From contig JAVMKO010000003.1 in NCBI GenBank assembly GCA_032164245.1, positions 136,513,259 to 136,577,258 on the forward strand: a stretch of DNA of 64,000 nt, given 5' to 3'. The stretch's first letter is position 1; every line of letters starts with the position of its first letter. The notes below the pieces were generated by a model. The model saw only the letters and a list, made by a program, of their open reading frames with translations, made no database searches and had not been told where the DNA came from. Positions 1-11,179 of this stretch are shown here, in pieces. The stretch is from Sternotherus odoratus. Taxonomy: Eukaryota; Chordata; Testudines; Kinosternidae. The position numbers and the translations under genes were made by a program.

Positions 1-3000
1 CATACATCAGTGCTACTCAACAGCTGATACTTCAAAAATAAGATTCCATACAACTGAAGATGGCATTGAATTCATCAGTTCTTCTATCTGTTGCTGTGGT
101 AAAGTTATTCCACTATAGATTTGGAATGACACCTGTTAATTTTGACTTAATGTTAATACCAATTATTTAGGCACACAGGACGACACACTGAAAAAAGTTA
201 TGGGTACAAAACTGAAGACTTTGGATTTGAAGTGAATACTACTCTTAAAAGGATGTGCCAATTTCAAAAATACACCAAAGACAACTAACTGAAAGAGCAG
301 AGAAATCTGTTTCAATTTTACTTTGTGCCTTCAACCACACTTTGTGTGTAGTCCATTTCTCACCATAGTCAGTTTATTTGGTTTGGGTGGGTCTTTCACA
401 CCAAGACAGGGAGAATGAACATTTTAAAAATAAATAAATATGCATCTCTGGAAAAACTGGCAGAGGAACTTGGGTGAGAAGGTATAGTATGTGAAGCTAA
501 ATACATTTTTAAAAAGCTGAGAAGAACCTGTTCTGAAGAGCTTGTACTGAATATACAGTAGACTCTCGATTATCCAGGATGATAGGGAAAAAAATAATCC
601 TGGTTACTAAAATCCCGTATAATCACCATCTATAGGAAATATGGGGGGAGTGCTTCACCAGACACCCTGCGCCGGGGAGACAGGGTGTTGGTTCACTGGC
701 TGCCCTGCGCCCTGATGGGAGGTTTTTTTGGTGTGTGCTGGGGGAGGCCACAAAGCCGGAGCCAGCCCTGCGAGTTACGCATTATTATTTTTTTGACATC
801 CTGGTTAATCCACATCCTGTTTAACCCAATTCTGGATAATCGAGAGTCTACTGTAATGGAGAACATAAGAAGAGCAGTTCTGAAATGGGAGAACCTCTGA
901 AACGAAGGTGATTAGGGACATAAATACTTAGATAGGACCCATAAAAGGACCTTAAAAGATAAGCAATATCTTAAAGTCCACAGGGTGCTCTTCTGGACAC
1001 ATGTGTGAAAGCTCCAAAAATAAATGGATCAAGTTCAAGTTGTAAGCCTTGCTGAACTTCAAATAAATCGAAGTCTATTAGATTTAGCAGAAAAGCCAGA
1101 TTGAGGACCATCCTTCTCCCTCCCTCTTCTAAATACAACCAAAATCTTCCTCTGCTATCCATTTCTTCTCCTTTCTTCCTTGAAATACATTCAGCAGACT
1201 CATGAACCACACAATGACCCATTTTCCAAAACAGCAATTTCTTTATCCTCTCTTCCTGGAAGAACCCAAGGATCCATGATATTTAGATTATGATATTGAC
1301 ACTTCTACAGTGTCAATGGGATATCAGTATAAATAGGGACTTGTTTGATATGGGATTGAGGGCATGTAGGACAAGGACAAAGACTTCAGAAGAGGTAAGA
1401 AACAGAATGAGTAGCTACTGTGACAAATCAGCAGGAGATGACAAAATGTGGTTCAGTTGCACAGAATTTTTTTTTTTTTTTTTTATAATTGGATAATTTT
1501 ACAATTTAGGCTACTTATATTATCAGAACTGTTTCTCCCATCCAATACATTTCTCTTATTCCTATTAAAGAGATATTCTTGTGTAACTTAGGTGTTAAAG
1601 TGACATCTCTCCAGCTGCTCTATTTAACAATAATATACACGTAGTTTCCTTTGGTCACACAATAGATTTCAACATTAAGGATGTGAACATTAAAAAAAAA
1701 AAAAAAAAAAAGTTGTCTGACACATTGACCTCGCCTCATGCTGCTGGACTCTCAACCAGAATCCCCTTTTCATGTTCTACAATAGCATGACAGCATCAGT
1801 ACTAACTCTGATTTTTATGACAACTACTTAAATCTAATGGAGTCCATCCAATTATAATACTTAACATCTAGTTTACCATTATTTACCATCAACTTTATCA
1901 ATTAACATATTTTGTCATTTAATTCTATTTGCTTAACAGAAATAATTTGCAACAACGTAATATTTTTTAAAATGTGATCAAATCAAACTGAGGATTCTCT
2001 GCTTACATATGCATTCAAAATCCATTCGTTTTCTGTGTACAACTATCAGATGGCAAAATTGGGTGTTAGGCTTAATAGGCAGTTTTAATCAGCCACTGTT
2101 TTTTCTCAGTTTTAACAGAATGAAATTTTAAATATCAATTTGATGGCTACTACTTAATCTAATAGAGTGCACCTAATTAGAACATTTAACTCCTCAGTTA
2201 ACTCCTTCATACAAGATACCTTAATGCCAAGACCAAAGACATCAGGAGAGACATTTAGCTTTAAAGCTGCAGTGCTGTATTTAAAAACAGATATACATTT
2301 AACTTTAACAGGCATTACAAAACGTGTCATCTTATTTGCGATGAACAAAATTGTTGATTTTCTCTTTTTAAAAACAGTGATCACTCCACAGCATGCACAG
2401 CTTTGTTACAGCATGATGTCTGGCTTTCAAACTAATGATGCCTCATAAACCTGATCAGAAAAGAGAACAATTGTTCAGACAGATTTACGAAGCGGTGTCT
2501 CTTTCATTAACACACAGTCTTACTGATGTGGTAGACATTTATTCTTACAATTCATGGGAGCAATCATTCCAAGTTTAACTTTAATTTTGTAGTACTAGTA
2601 TCAAGAAGGCAAGGGGAGACATTTTAGAAAGATTTCCATTACTAGTTTAGAAAAAATGAGAATTACAGTTCTTCTAGTTACAAAAATTTTCATTAAGTGG
2701 ACATAAATCTTTAAGTTCTTTCATCTAGAACTTCTGCATAAGAGGCAGGAGTATGCACAATCCTAAAGGTAATGCTATATTTTTGGATTATAAAGACAAT
2801 TCAAAATATGTAACATTTAGTTTAGCACTAGTTACAAAACAGAAATTGTTTGTTGTTACTTCTAAAATGACTCCTATCCACCTGTAAGCTCTTGAATGCA
2901 TACATATTAATTTTATACTGGTAGTTTCAATTCTACTGCATGTATACATAATATGTATGGTGTTTAAAAGAAAAATTTTAATTGCAGAATTTAATGATTT

Positions 3001-4225
3001 TGCTGTCCTATGAAAGTTGGAGGACTCTTCACTGCCCAGTTATTTAAAGTATTAAAACAATTGCTAAACATTTTGCTTCTCTAGGTGGCCTGTAGGCAGA
3101 ATAAGCCTAGACTGCATGTCAGGAGTGATCATTTTTATCTGTTAAAACAAACATGTTTAGACTTTCTAATGTAAACATAATAAGCTTTAACCATAAACAC
3201 TATTTATTAACACAAACAGAAACCTGAAATATGGAATAAGGTACTAGTTTCCAAAGGAAACCTCCTTACATCCCCCAAACTTCAAAGGGCTGTACCCACT
3301 CCCAAAACAAAATAATTTTCAAAACTGCTTCCAGACCCAAGAAGCAGGTTAAGGGCAACTAGTCTCCATCGACAGAAGCTCCAACTTGGGAGGTACCATG
3401 GGAGGAGCTCTGGCCCAATCCTCTTCCAGGCAGGAATCATCGGACACCAATGGAGCCTGTTTGGAGAACAGGAAAGTAGACAGGCTTCACTGTGACCACC
3501 ACAGCAGGACTGACAGATGTGCTTAACACATTATTACTCTACTATAAAAGTACACAAAATAAGTGTCTGATGTTTAGCTTATTAAGACCAAATGTCAGAG
3601 TGTATGTGGCTAGCCAATATCCCTTTCTTCCCCCACCCACTGTGTGGGCAAGAGAAGCTCTTCTGCAACAGTACAGATATTGAGACTACCCCACCTTACA
3701 AAACAAGGTGCTTAAAAACCCAGCCAAACGAGTCTACATTTTAGAGGTGCTAGAACAAGGAATCCACTGTTTCTGCAAGGATGCAACTCCTCCCACCCCA
3801 AAAGAGGTCATATTAAGAGCATTATAAAGCAAAGATTTTGTCATTCCCTATTGTAACCTGCACTTCCAATCTACCATGGGGGACAGGGGGGGAGGAGGGA
3901 GGGAAGAGATACTGATGCTTTGTCTGTAGCCCTGCCATCCAATCTTTGGTAAATTAAACACAGCTTTCCCCTCTCAATGCTTTTCTCCCCCTCAGCTCAC
4001 ACAGAGCAGCTGCTGCCCCTGCAATGCTCCCGTGACTGACATAAAACAGCAAACACAAAGCCTAAAAACAAAAATCCAGGTTAACCTTTGCAAATGCAAT
4101 AGTCCCACACAGTAGCCAGGTGAAAACACAACCACACACCCCTCTCTATTATAAATCATTATATTAGCCCCCCCTTTCAAAACGGCAGCAACAAGATGTC
4201 AGGTTATAGTACAAAAGCTATTTAC
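1..4225 (-). other. RCOR3: RCOR3 intron 2 (partial, continues off left edge)
   Basis: This stretch lies downstream of the RCOR3 exon 2 donor on the minus strand. I looked for the next RCOR3 exon, which should continue the ELM2 domain, and did not find it, so the intron continues off the window. It is AT-rich with homopolymer runs near 1470 and 1693. Apart from the small pogo-like element at 556-853 I recognise no repeat or gene in it. Confidence 0.7.
556..853. mobile_element. pogo/Tigger-like MITE with TA target duplication
   Basis: The left end reads CAGTAGACTCTCGATTATCC and the right end is its near-perfect reverse complement. Both ends are flanked by TA (554-555 and 854-855), as expected for the Tc1/mariner-pogo superfamily. 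At 298 bp it has no transposase, so it is non-autonomous. The same left end recurs at 42084. Confidence 0.8.
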
Positions 4226-4282
4226 CAGGATCAAAGTCAGGGATTCGAGCTTGATATTCTGCTCCGACCCGCATTCCTACAT
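4226..4282 (-). CDS. RCOR3: RCOR3 coding exon 2 (start of ELM2 domain)
   Basis: RCOR3 is a CoREST-family nuclear scaffold that links LSD1 (KDM1A) and HDAC1/2 on chromatin. On the minus strand the exon is preceded by a good acceptor (cattgcag) and followed by a donor (gtaaatag). It begins with the last two bases of a split Asp codon and encodes DVGMRVGAEYQARIPDFDP plus one base. This matches the start of the CoREST ELM2 region, where MRVGAEYQA is shared with human RCOR3 as I remember it; the one visible change is Asp for Glu near the end. The phase joins exactly to exon 1 at 4825-4966. The exon is only 57 bp and too short for ORF finders. The rest of ELM2 and both SANT domains lie off the left edge. 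Confidence 0.93.
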
Positions 4283-4824
4283 CTGCAATGCAAGAGAAAA
4301 CAAATGCATTACTGGGATTTTATCTTTAAAGGGCGGGAGGATGGGGGGGGGGATATTTAAATGAAAACTGGGAAATTCAACGATCTAAACGCTCTGCCCT
4401 CAATCCGAGGCTATAAACAATCTTGCAAATTCAAGGGCTGCTGCCTGCGACCCTTGCGCTTCAAAAAACCTCCAACCCCACCTCCCACAGCAGCGATGCA
4501 AAACAAGAGGCCCCTCCCCCCCCCGATTAAGGTCTATTACTTCGTGGAGGTGGGAGTTATTGACGGGGATTCCGCCGCAGACGTTCCGCGCCCCTCCACC
4601 CCAGCCCCACATGTGCAGTGCGGCGCGCGCGGGCTGCCGAGCGCGGCGCGCGCACGCGAGCCGCGGCGAGGCACCGCGCGCGGCCGCCCGACCTGCACGC
4701 GCGCAAAGGTCCGAGACGCGCAGTCTCCCGCGTTGGCCGGGGCAGGCGACAGCGCTCGCGCCCCGCCCCCTCCCCCGGCTCAGCCTCGCCCCGCTAGGCC
4801 CGGCAGGGAGCCCGCGGCTCGTAC
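4283..4824 (-). other. RCOR3: RCOR3 intron 1
   Basis: This 542-bp intron runs from donor gtacgagc just below 4825 to the acceptor just above 4282. It is GC- and CpG-rich in its first half and belongs to the promoter CpG island. Long open frames on both strands here are a by-product of high GC and are not genes. Confidence 0.8.
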
Positions 4825-4966
4825 CGTGCTCGTCGCCGCTGTCGCCGCCGCCGCTCTCCGGCTCCGAGTAGTGCCCGTTGGAGGGGCTACTGCTCTTGGT
4901 GCCGTTGGGGGCCGCCCGGCTCTTGCCCCCCAGGAACTCGGCTCCCTTCTCCATCATCCCCGGCAT
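4825..4966 (-). CDS. RCOR3: RCOR3 coding exon 1 (N-terminus of CoREST3)
   Basis: The exon encodes 47 residues plus one base. It starts MPGMMEKG, is rich in Gly, Ser and Asn, and ends with HYSEPESG and a DEH motif. That start and the HYSEPES block are characteristic of RCOR3; RCOR1 starts MPAMVEKG. The middle is shorter than and different from the human low-complexity segment as I recall it, which is normal for this disordered region. The start is set by a strong context (ccaccATG) and by an in-frame stop upstream at 5015-5017 with no other ATG between. The donor splits an Asp codon as G|AT. An open frame runs on past the donor for about 140 codons, but that is intron read-through. Confidence 0.95.
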
Positions 4967-5360
4967 GGTGGGGCGGGGAGCGGCGGCGGCGGCGCTGCCT
5001 GACGAGGGGGAAAGTTAAGACGGAGCCGCCATGTTGCCCCCTCCCCGCCCCCTCTGCTCCAGCCGGCGCCTCCGCCCCCTCACACTCCCCCCCTGCTTCG
5101 CCCGGCCCGGCGCGGCCCCTACGCAGCGCACGGCCCGGGATCCCTCCGCATCGGCCCGGCCGGATCTATACCCGAGGAGGAGGGGCGGAAGGATCGCGGG
5201 AGGCGGTTCATGGTCATGACCATTAGCTGCTTCCGCCCCATCTCCCTCCGACTGGGAGGCGGGAACTAGTTCAGCCTCTGGCCGCGCGAGGATCGGGGGA
5301 GGAAGGAAAGAGCGAGGGCGACAGGGACCCGTCGCGGATAATTCGCGCCGTGCAGCTGCG
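4967..5360 (-). promoter_or_regulatory. RCOR3: RCOR3 5' UTR / CpG-island promoter
   Basis: The CpG-dense block around the RCOR3 start (about 4560-5360) has no obvious TATA box, as in housekeeping promoters. On the minus strand near 5024-5036 the sequence AACATGGCGGC resembles a YY1 site, which often sits near transcription starts. GC-box-like and ETS-like (cttccgcc) stretches lie near 5165-5240. The transcription start itself cannot be placed from sequence alone. Confidence 0.7.
5015..5032 (-). CDS. candidate upstream ORF in RCOR3 leader (5 codons)
   Basis: The ATG inside the YY1-like motif opens a frame Met-Ala-Ala-Pro-Ser-stop. It ends 48 bases before the RCOR3 start and is in the same frame. 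If transcription begins upstream of 5032, this uORF could reduce translation of RCOR3; if it begins at the YY1-like site, the leader may omit it. Nothing shows it is translated. Confidence 0.35.
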   Translation of the reverse strand: MAAPS

Positions 5361-6210
5361 GGGGGGGGGGGGGGGCAGATGCGGGCTGAGAGCTACGCGG
5401 GGGGGGGGGGGAGATGCGGGCTGAGAGCTGCGGGGGGGGAGAGATGCGGGCTGAGAGCTGCGGGGGGGGGGGAGAGATGCGGGCTGAGAGATGCGGGGGG
5501 GGGAGAGATGCGGGCTGAGAACTGCGGGGGGGGGAGAGATGCGGGGGGGGAGATGCAGGCTGAGAGATGCGGGCTGAGAACTGCGGGGGGGGGAGAGATG
5601 CGGGCTGAGAACTGCGGGGGGGAGAGATGCGGGCTGAGAACTGCGGGGGGGGGAGAGATGCGGGCTGAGAACTGCGGGGGGGGGAGAGATGCGGGCTGAG
5701 AACTGCGGGGGGGAGAGATGCGGGCTGAGAACTGCGGGGGGGGAGAGATGCGGGCTGAGAACTGCGGGGGGGGAGAGATGCGGGCTGAGAACTGCGGGGG
5801 GGAGAGATGCGGGCTGAGAACTGCGGGGGGGGGGAGAGATGCGGGCTGAGAACTGCGGGGGGGAGATGCGGGCTGAGAACTGCGGGGGGGAGAGATGCGG
5901 GCTGAGATGCGAGCGGGGGAGAGATGCAGGCTGAGAGCTGGGGGGAGATGTAGGCTGAGAGATGCGGGGGGGGAGATGCAGGCTGAGAGATGCGGGCTGA
6001 GAACTGTGGGGGGGGAGAGATGCGGGCTGAGAACTGCGGGGGGGGAGAGATGCAGGCTGAGAACTGCGGGCTGAGAACTGCGGGGGGGGGGGGAGAGATG
6101 CAGGCTGAGAGCTGGGGGGGGAGATGTAGGCTGAGAGATGCAGGCGGAGGAGAGATGCAGGCTGGGATCTGGGGGGCAGAGAGGCAGGCTGTGGTGAGGT
6201 AGGGGGAGGT
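5360..6210. repeat. G-rich minisatellite, unit about 29 bp, more than 20 copies
   Basis: The array repeats a unit close to gagagatgcgggctgagaac followed by tgc and a run of 6-10 G. Copies differ mainly in G-run length, in 'gagaact' versus 'gagagct', and by occasional partial units. It starts right after the RCOR3 CpG island. Each unit has G-runs on the plus strand, so neighbouring units could form G-quadruplexes. Gly-rich open frames across it are artefacts. Confidence 0.95.
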
Positions 6211-7266
6211 GCAGGCTGTGATGCAGCCCGGGAGTGCTACAGGTGCCTATGTCCTCATTTTCCCCGGGGGTGATTGACTCCTACTTTGCCCTCCACCACT
6301 TTCTGCCTCCTCTCTTCCTGCTCCATTCCACCCCCTGGCCTGAGTGCACTCCACACACATCCCATCACCTAACGGCTAATCCATGGCCGGAGGGTGGCGC
6401 TGGGAGGGAGGGGGAGCAGCTGGTTGGTGGGGCCTGCCAGGGGGTGCTGAGCACACACTATTTTTTCCCCAAGGGCGCTCCAACCCTGGAGCTGCATGGA
6501 GTCAGTGCCTATGGGGAGTGCTGTATACTGTGTGCAGGGAGAGGGTTGTGGTGGGGGTGTGGGAGGTCGAAAGGAGGAGAGCGGGTGAAGGAGGCCTCTA
6601 TACAATGTAGGGTAGTTGGCTTGGGTTTCACAAAACAGTGGGGAGGTGAGCAGGGTGGTGAGCTAAGCAAGGCCAAGGTGTGGAAGCTGTAAAGAACCGG
6701 AAGCTAATCCGAGCCTGCAGGTGCATTCAGGGTACAGTGCCCCTTGAGCTGGAAGTATAATTTTGACAGCCAGGAGCCATGCCCAGGCTAGCTCTCATCC
6801 AGACAGCATGCTAAACAGAGAAGTGTGCGGAGGGGTTAGCTGGCCTGAATATGTTCCCATCTAAGATACTAGGTGTGAACTCAGCTAGCCTGACTAGCCC
6901 TGCACTGCCACAGCCATACTTTTATTTTTAATCCACAAGTGTATTCGAGCTAGCACAGGTATGTTTCTTCGAGTGGGAAATGACTCCTCTAGCTCAAAGT
7001 ACAGGCCACCCCGGGAGCTCTGCAGAGTGTAGGCAGCTGAGTAGGGCTAAGGTGAAAGGCCAGGTATCTTCATAGGGTTGCAAGGAATGAGTTCTGCACA
7101 GTATGGGGCCAGGAGAGAATTCTAATAGACGATGGGCGCACAAAGCATGACACACAAGGACTAGGACGAAGGAAGGGGGGAGCACTGAGGTGAGCAGTTG
7201 CACAAGTAAACGTAGTCTAGATGCCTGTTAAGAGTTTTGCTTTTAGACGAAACAGATCTCTGCATC
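6211..7266. other. intergenic DNA, nothing recognised
   Basis: This stretch is moderately GC-rich and has no exon, RNA gene or repeat that I can name. Overlapping short open frames near 6234-6692 on both strands have no recognisable domain and look like chance. Confidence 0.5.
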
Positions 7267-7660
7267 TAGGGCACTGGGGGTCAGGACCCCAAAGGGGGTT
7301 GCAACCCCATTTTAATGGGGTCACCAGGGCTGGTTTAGACTGCTGGCATCCAAAGCCTGAACCCCACCACTGGGGGCCATAGCCCAAACCCCTCTGCCTG
7401 GGGTTTAAGATGAAGCCTGAGGTCTTAAGCCCTGTGTGCTGGGGCTCAGGTTTTACGCCCCCTGCATGGGGCTGAAGCTTCTGGGCCTGGGCTTTGGCCC
7501 CTCGCCCCCCCGGCTCAGGGTGGTATAGCTCAGGCTTTGGCCTCCCCCCAACCTGGATGGCGGGGCTTGGGTGGGCTCAGATGTGGGTTCCTCCTCCTGG
7601 GATCATGTAGTAATTTTTGTTGTCGGGGTCGTGGGGCAATGAAGTTTGAGAATCCCTGGG
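7267..7660. mobile_element. decayed hAT-like repeat
   Basis: The right end ends in 'aagtttgagaatccctgg', typical of non-autonomous hAT elements whose ends read CAG-GGTTCTCAAACT. The same end type is seen, better preserved, at 15941-16289. The left end (gtcaggaccccaaaggggg) has lost its outermost bases. I see no clear target duplication. Confidence 0.5.
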
Positions 7661-8044
7661 TATGGAGTTAAGCAGATGGTAGAGGACTTGTGCAAAGGTG
7701 GGAGATAAGCTAGGGTTAGGAACAGATCACAGGTTGAGAAGGGGGAAATTCTGCAAAGGGGATGAGTGAGTTCAGGAGGGAATACTAAATTGGGGTTTGG
7801 GCATGGAGGAAGAGCACCTCACAGGAAGGCAGCAGAGACCGAGATGAGGAGCTGAGATAGGATCTAAGAGGGTGACTGAGTGACATGAAAAGTCTACAGA
7901 GTTGGGGTGCAGATCACAAGATAGTAAGAGCTGTGCAGACTAGTGTGCCTGCTCCTACCAAAATTAAAACTCACTGACTTATGTGAAAGCAAGATTGCAC
8001 CTTGTGCTTCACTACAGAGCAAGAGGATAGGGGTATGGAGATTT
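7661..8044. other. intergenic DNA, nothing recognised
   Basis: No gene, RNA or nameable repeat is seen between the hAT-like repeat and the Harbinger remnant. Confidence 0.5.
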
Positions 8045-8587
8045 TAAGGGTCTGTCTACAATGGCAGAGTTACAGCACTGCTTAGAGAGCGCTGAAGGGA
8101 AACTGCTGTTGTGTGTTCACCCCTTCAGATGCCTGCGCAATAGAGTGTTCACACTTGCAGCAGTATTTGGAGCGGTGCACTCTGGGCAGCTATCGCACAG
8201 AGCATCTCTTCTTCTGCCACTAAGAGTTGTGAGTTACAGGGATCCTGGGTCCTGTCCCAATGCCTTGTGATGCATTGCTGTGCATCCCAGCAATCCCTGT
8301 GCTTTCGTCCGCATTTGGTGCCATCTTTCAATGGTTTGTGTACTGCGCGCTCTGCCTCTTTGGTCTGCAGGAATGGATTTCGCACTGTTGACCAGTATGC
8401 TGCTCGCTCTGATTAACACACCATGAGTGGCAGTGGAGTTACTCCTTAAACTACAAACACAAGAGGAGTGCGACATTGATCTCACCACGCATACTAGCTA
8501 CGATACGAGATTGCTTGTGGCATTCACAGAGGTGCTGACCACAGTGGAACGCCACTTTTGGGCTTGGGGAAACAAGCACTGAATGTC

Positions 8588-8675
8588 AAGAATCAGAGAG
8601 GTAGCCGTGTTAGTCTGGAATAGCAGAGGTAACAAAGAGTCCTGTGGCACCTTAAAGACTAACTAAAGTATTGGT
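8588..8675 (+). mobile_element. SINE fragment inside Harbinger remnant
   Basis: The sequence gtagccgtgttagtctgg and later gtggcacctta-agactaac matches the complete SINE at 29377-29524. It interrupts the transposase between the conserved WAWGNKH and WWDHVW stretches, so it inserted after the Harbinger copy. The 3' half is missing. Confidence 0.65.
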
Positions 8676-9068
8676 GGGATCATGTCTGGGATGGTGAGAA
8701 GTGGCTGCAGAACTTTCGGAAGAGGAAAGCCACATTCATGGGACTGATGAGCTCACCCCAGCCCTATGGCACAAGGACATGAGACTGAGAGCTGCCCTCA
8801 CGTTGGAGAAGCATGTGATGATTGCACCATGGAAGCTGGCTACTCTAGATTGCTACCGATTGGTCACTAATCAATTCAGAGTGTGAAAGTCGTGTTGACG
8901 GAAGTGTGCAGGGCCATCCTGTTCCAAAAGACCGTGACTCTGGGTAGCGTGCATGACATTGTGGATGGCTTTGCACGAATGGCCTTCCCTAATTGCAGAA
9001 GGGTGATAGATGGGACATGTATGCCAATTCTGGCACCAGACCACCTAGCCACCAAGTACATCTACCGG

Positions 9069-9992
9069 TATATATATAAAAGTCAAATGGTGTGTGCGTG
9101 TATGTATGTTCCCTTATTCCTTCCACACCGTTTCAGCTAGAGACTTGAAATTTGGTAGTTATAGGCTTTGGGGTCCTAATCAGGGTAAGAATTGAAAATT
9201 TTTCAAATCTCACCTCTTACACACCCTAGGGGTGAAATTCTTTAAAGTCCATTAACATCAGCTGGGCAGCAGGTTAACACCTGCTGTTCTCTGTGACATA
9301 GTTATGATGTAATAATACCCACCTCCAACGGACCCCGCACTCGCTCAGCTCTCTGCCCCCCCCCAACGGACTCCGCACTCGCTCAGCTCTCTGCCCCCTC
9401 CAATGACCCCCGCACTTGCTCAGCTCTCTCCCCTCTCCAAGGGCCCCCCACTCGCTCAGCTCTCCCCTCTCCCCCCCACTCCAACGCCCCCCCCACTTGC
9501 TCAGCTCTCCCCCCTCCAACGGACCCCGCACTCGCTCAGCTCTCTGCCCCCTCCAACGGCCCCTGCACTCGCTCAGCTCTCTCCTCCCTCCCCCCACTCC
9601 AACGCCCCCCCCCACTCGCTCAGCTCTCTCCCCCCCTCAGGTAAGAATCAAAACTTTTAAAATCTCTCCCCCCTCCAACGGACCCTGCACTCGCTCAGCT
9701 CTCTCCCCCCTCCAACGGACCCCGCACTCGCTCAGTTCTCTCCCCCCTCAGGTAAGAATTGAAAATTTTTAAAATCTCACTCCCTCCCCCCCTCCAACGG
9801 CCCCCTGCACTCGCTCAGCTCTCTCCCCCCTCCCCCCACATCTAAATGCAAGAGAATGAAATTAATTAGACAAAATGAGACTTCTGAACAAAATTTGTAT
9901 TAATAAAAAACATTGTAGTCTTTTTACATCCCAGTTTCCAATTACAAATACCCCGAGCAACACCTGGTATTTTTGTAGTTAATCATAAATGA
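9069..9992. mobile_element. insertion splitting the Harbinger transposase; type uncertain
   Basis: Homology to the other transposase copy stops after taccgg (9068) and resumes at tatttctcag (9993), so about 920 bp is foreign. It opens with an AT-rich tatatataaaagtc stretch and a GT-rich run, followed by text like 'ttgaaatttggtag' that I associate with Helitron-type elements. It then carries a C-rich minisatellite (9316-9835). No clear TIR or target duplication is seen, so Helitron is only a guess. Confidence 0.5.
9316..9835. repeat. C-rich minisatellite, unit about 35 bp
   Basis: The unit is close to ccaacggaccccgcactcgc followed by tcagctctctcccccc, repeated roughly 14 times with length changes in the C-runs. 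Twice a longer spacer containing caggtaagaat and aaattttt/aaaactttt interrupts, and that spacer also precedes the array near 9184, so there is a higher-order pattern. Pro/Ser-rich frames on both strands are artefacts. Confidence 0.9.
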
Positions 9993-10690
9993 TATTTCTC
10001 AGTGATTCTCCAGGTGCTTGTGAATCACTGTGGGCGTTTCACAGACATTAACGCAGGCTGGTTTGGAAAGGTGAATGATGCATGCATCGTTTGGAACACT
10101 GGCCTGTTCAAGAAGCTGCAAGCCAGGACTTTTCTTCCCAGACCAGAAGATCACCATAGGGGAGGTCGAAATGCCCCTTGTGATCCTGGGAGACCCTGCC
10201 TATTCCTTAATGCCGTGGCTTATGAAGCCATACACGGGGAACAGCAAGGAGCGGTTCAACAACAGGCTGAGCAAGTGCAGAATGACTATTGAGTGTTCTT
10301 TTGGCCATCTAAAGGCACACTGGTGCTGCCTATATGGGAAGCTGGACCTGGCTGATGACAATATTCCTATGCTTATAGCTGCATGCTATACGCTCCATAA
10401 TATTTGTGAAGGGAAGGGTGAAAGCTTCACTCAGGGCTGGACCACTGAGGCTTAGCGCCTGGAGGCTGAATTTGAACAGCCAGAGACTAGGGCTATTAGA
10501 GGGGCACAGTGCAGGGCTATAAGGATCAGGGATGCCTTGAGGCAGCAATTTGAAGCTGAAAGCCTCCAATATTTGTTGCTATGCTCAAGAATGCAGTGCT
10601 TGTAATGCTAGGAGGTGATTGTGATTGGTGCAGATGACGCAATATGAAGGTTTAAGATAATTGTTGCTTTGCAGGGCTGTTTGTTTTCAG

Positions 10691-11175
10691 TGTGGCAGGG
10701 TGCTGGCCAAGAGTGTCTGAGCCAGCCCTGCGGGCCCTTTAAGAGGGAGCAGAAGCCTGCAAACCTCCCTTGCAGAGAAGGCTAATTAGCCACCTGGGCT
10801 GCAGAGGGCTCAGGCTTGATGAGTGACACCTGGCAGCCTCCTCAGGGGGATAAAAGGCCTGCCAGGAAGCAAGCCCAGTGTGGTGGGGATGGTATAGAGT
10901 GAGGTGGTGGTTTGAGCTATTCAGAGCTGTGTGTTTGGAGTTGTAAACTGTAAGCTGGACTATATAGAGTCTGTAGAGCTGTAAGCTATAGAGCTGTGAA
11001 CTGTAGAGTTGTATGCAGAGCTGTAGGGCTGAACTATATAGAGTTGAAGACTGAATTGTACAAAGCTGTATATATTGGTGGTGGGGCCTGCACTGTGGAA
11101 TAAAGAGCACTGTTTGGAGCAAAAGAAGGGTTTCCTGCCTGTTCCTGAGAAGGGGTGAGAGAGCAGTCTGTCACA
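10691..11175 (+). mobile_element. solo LTR, 485 bp, 4-bp target duplication (family A)
   Basis: It begins TGTGGCAGGGTGCTGG, ends TGTCACA and is flanked by TCAG on both sides (10687-10690, 11176-11179). A TATA-like ggataaaagg lies near 10846 and a polyadenylation signal (aataaa) near 11099, so it reads on the plus strand. No internal retroelement genes are attached. It sits between the transposase and Myb-like halves of the Harbinger remnant. A relative lies at 47012-47434. Confidence 0.85.
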
Positions 11176-11179
11176 TCAG

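Larger units (their letters stand above)
8045..10620 (+). pseudogene. Harbinger (PIF) transposase pseudogene, older copy
   Basis: Conceptual fragments match the better preserved transposase at 49261-51076. They include VERHFWAWG near 8550, NFRKRKATFM near 8720, an 'IDGTCMPIL' block near 9008, and 'GRFTDIN' onward near 10025. The catalytic motifs IDG, VNDA and IECSFG can be read, so this copy keeps the Glu that the other copy has lost. Frameshifts and stops break it repeatedly. It is split by a SINE (about 8588-8675) and by a larger insertion (9069-9992). A likely 5' terminus with flanking TAA (taagggtctgtctaca) is at about 8045. Family knowledge: DDE-type cut-and-paste transposase that works with a Myb-like partner. 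It cannot encode an active enzyme. Confidence 0.8.

Noticed and set aside
4400..4824. Continuation of the RCOR3 exon 1 frame into a 188-residue protein
   Set aside because: A good donor at 4824 and a phase-matched exon 2 with clear CoREST homology show that this part is intron.
4361..5002. 213-residue open frame on the plus strand opposite RCOR3 exon 1
   Set aside because: It is the antisense of a GC-rich exon and CpG island, is Ala/Pro/Arg-rich and has no domain. Stop codons are rare at such GC content.
5379..6202. Repetitive Gly-rich proteins (MRAENCGGG-type units)
   Set aside because: They are translations of the G-rich minisatellite; G-run length changes between units shift the frame.
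9274..9772. Pro/Ser-rich and Glu/Gly-rich frames on both strands
   Set aside because: They come from the C-rich minisatellite, open on both strands at once, with no start context or homology.
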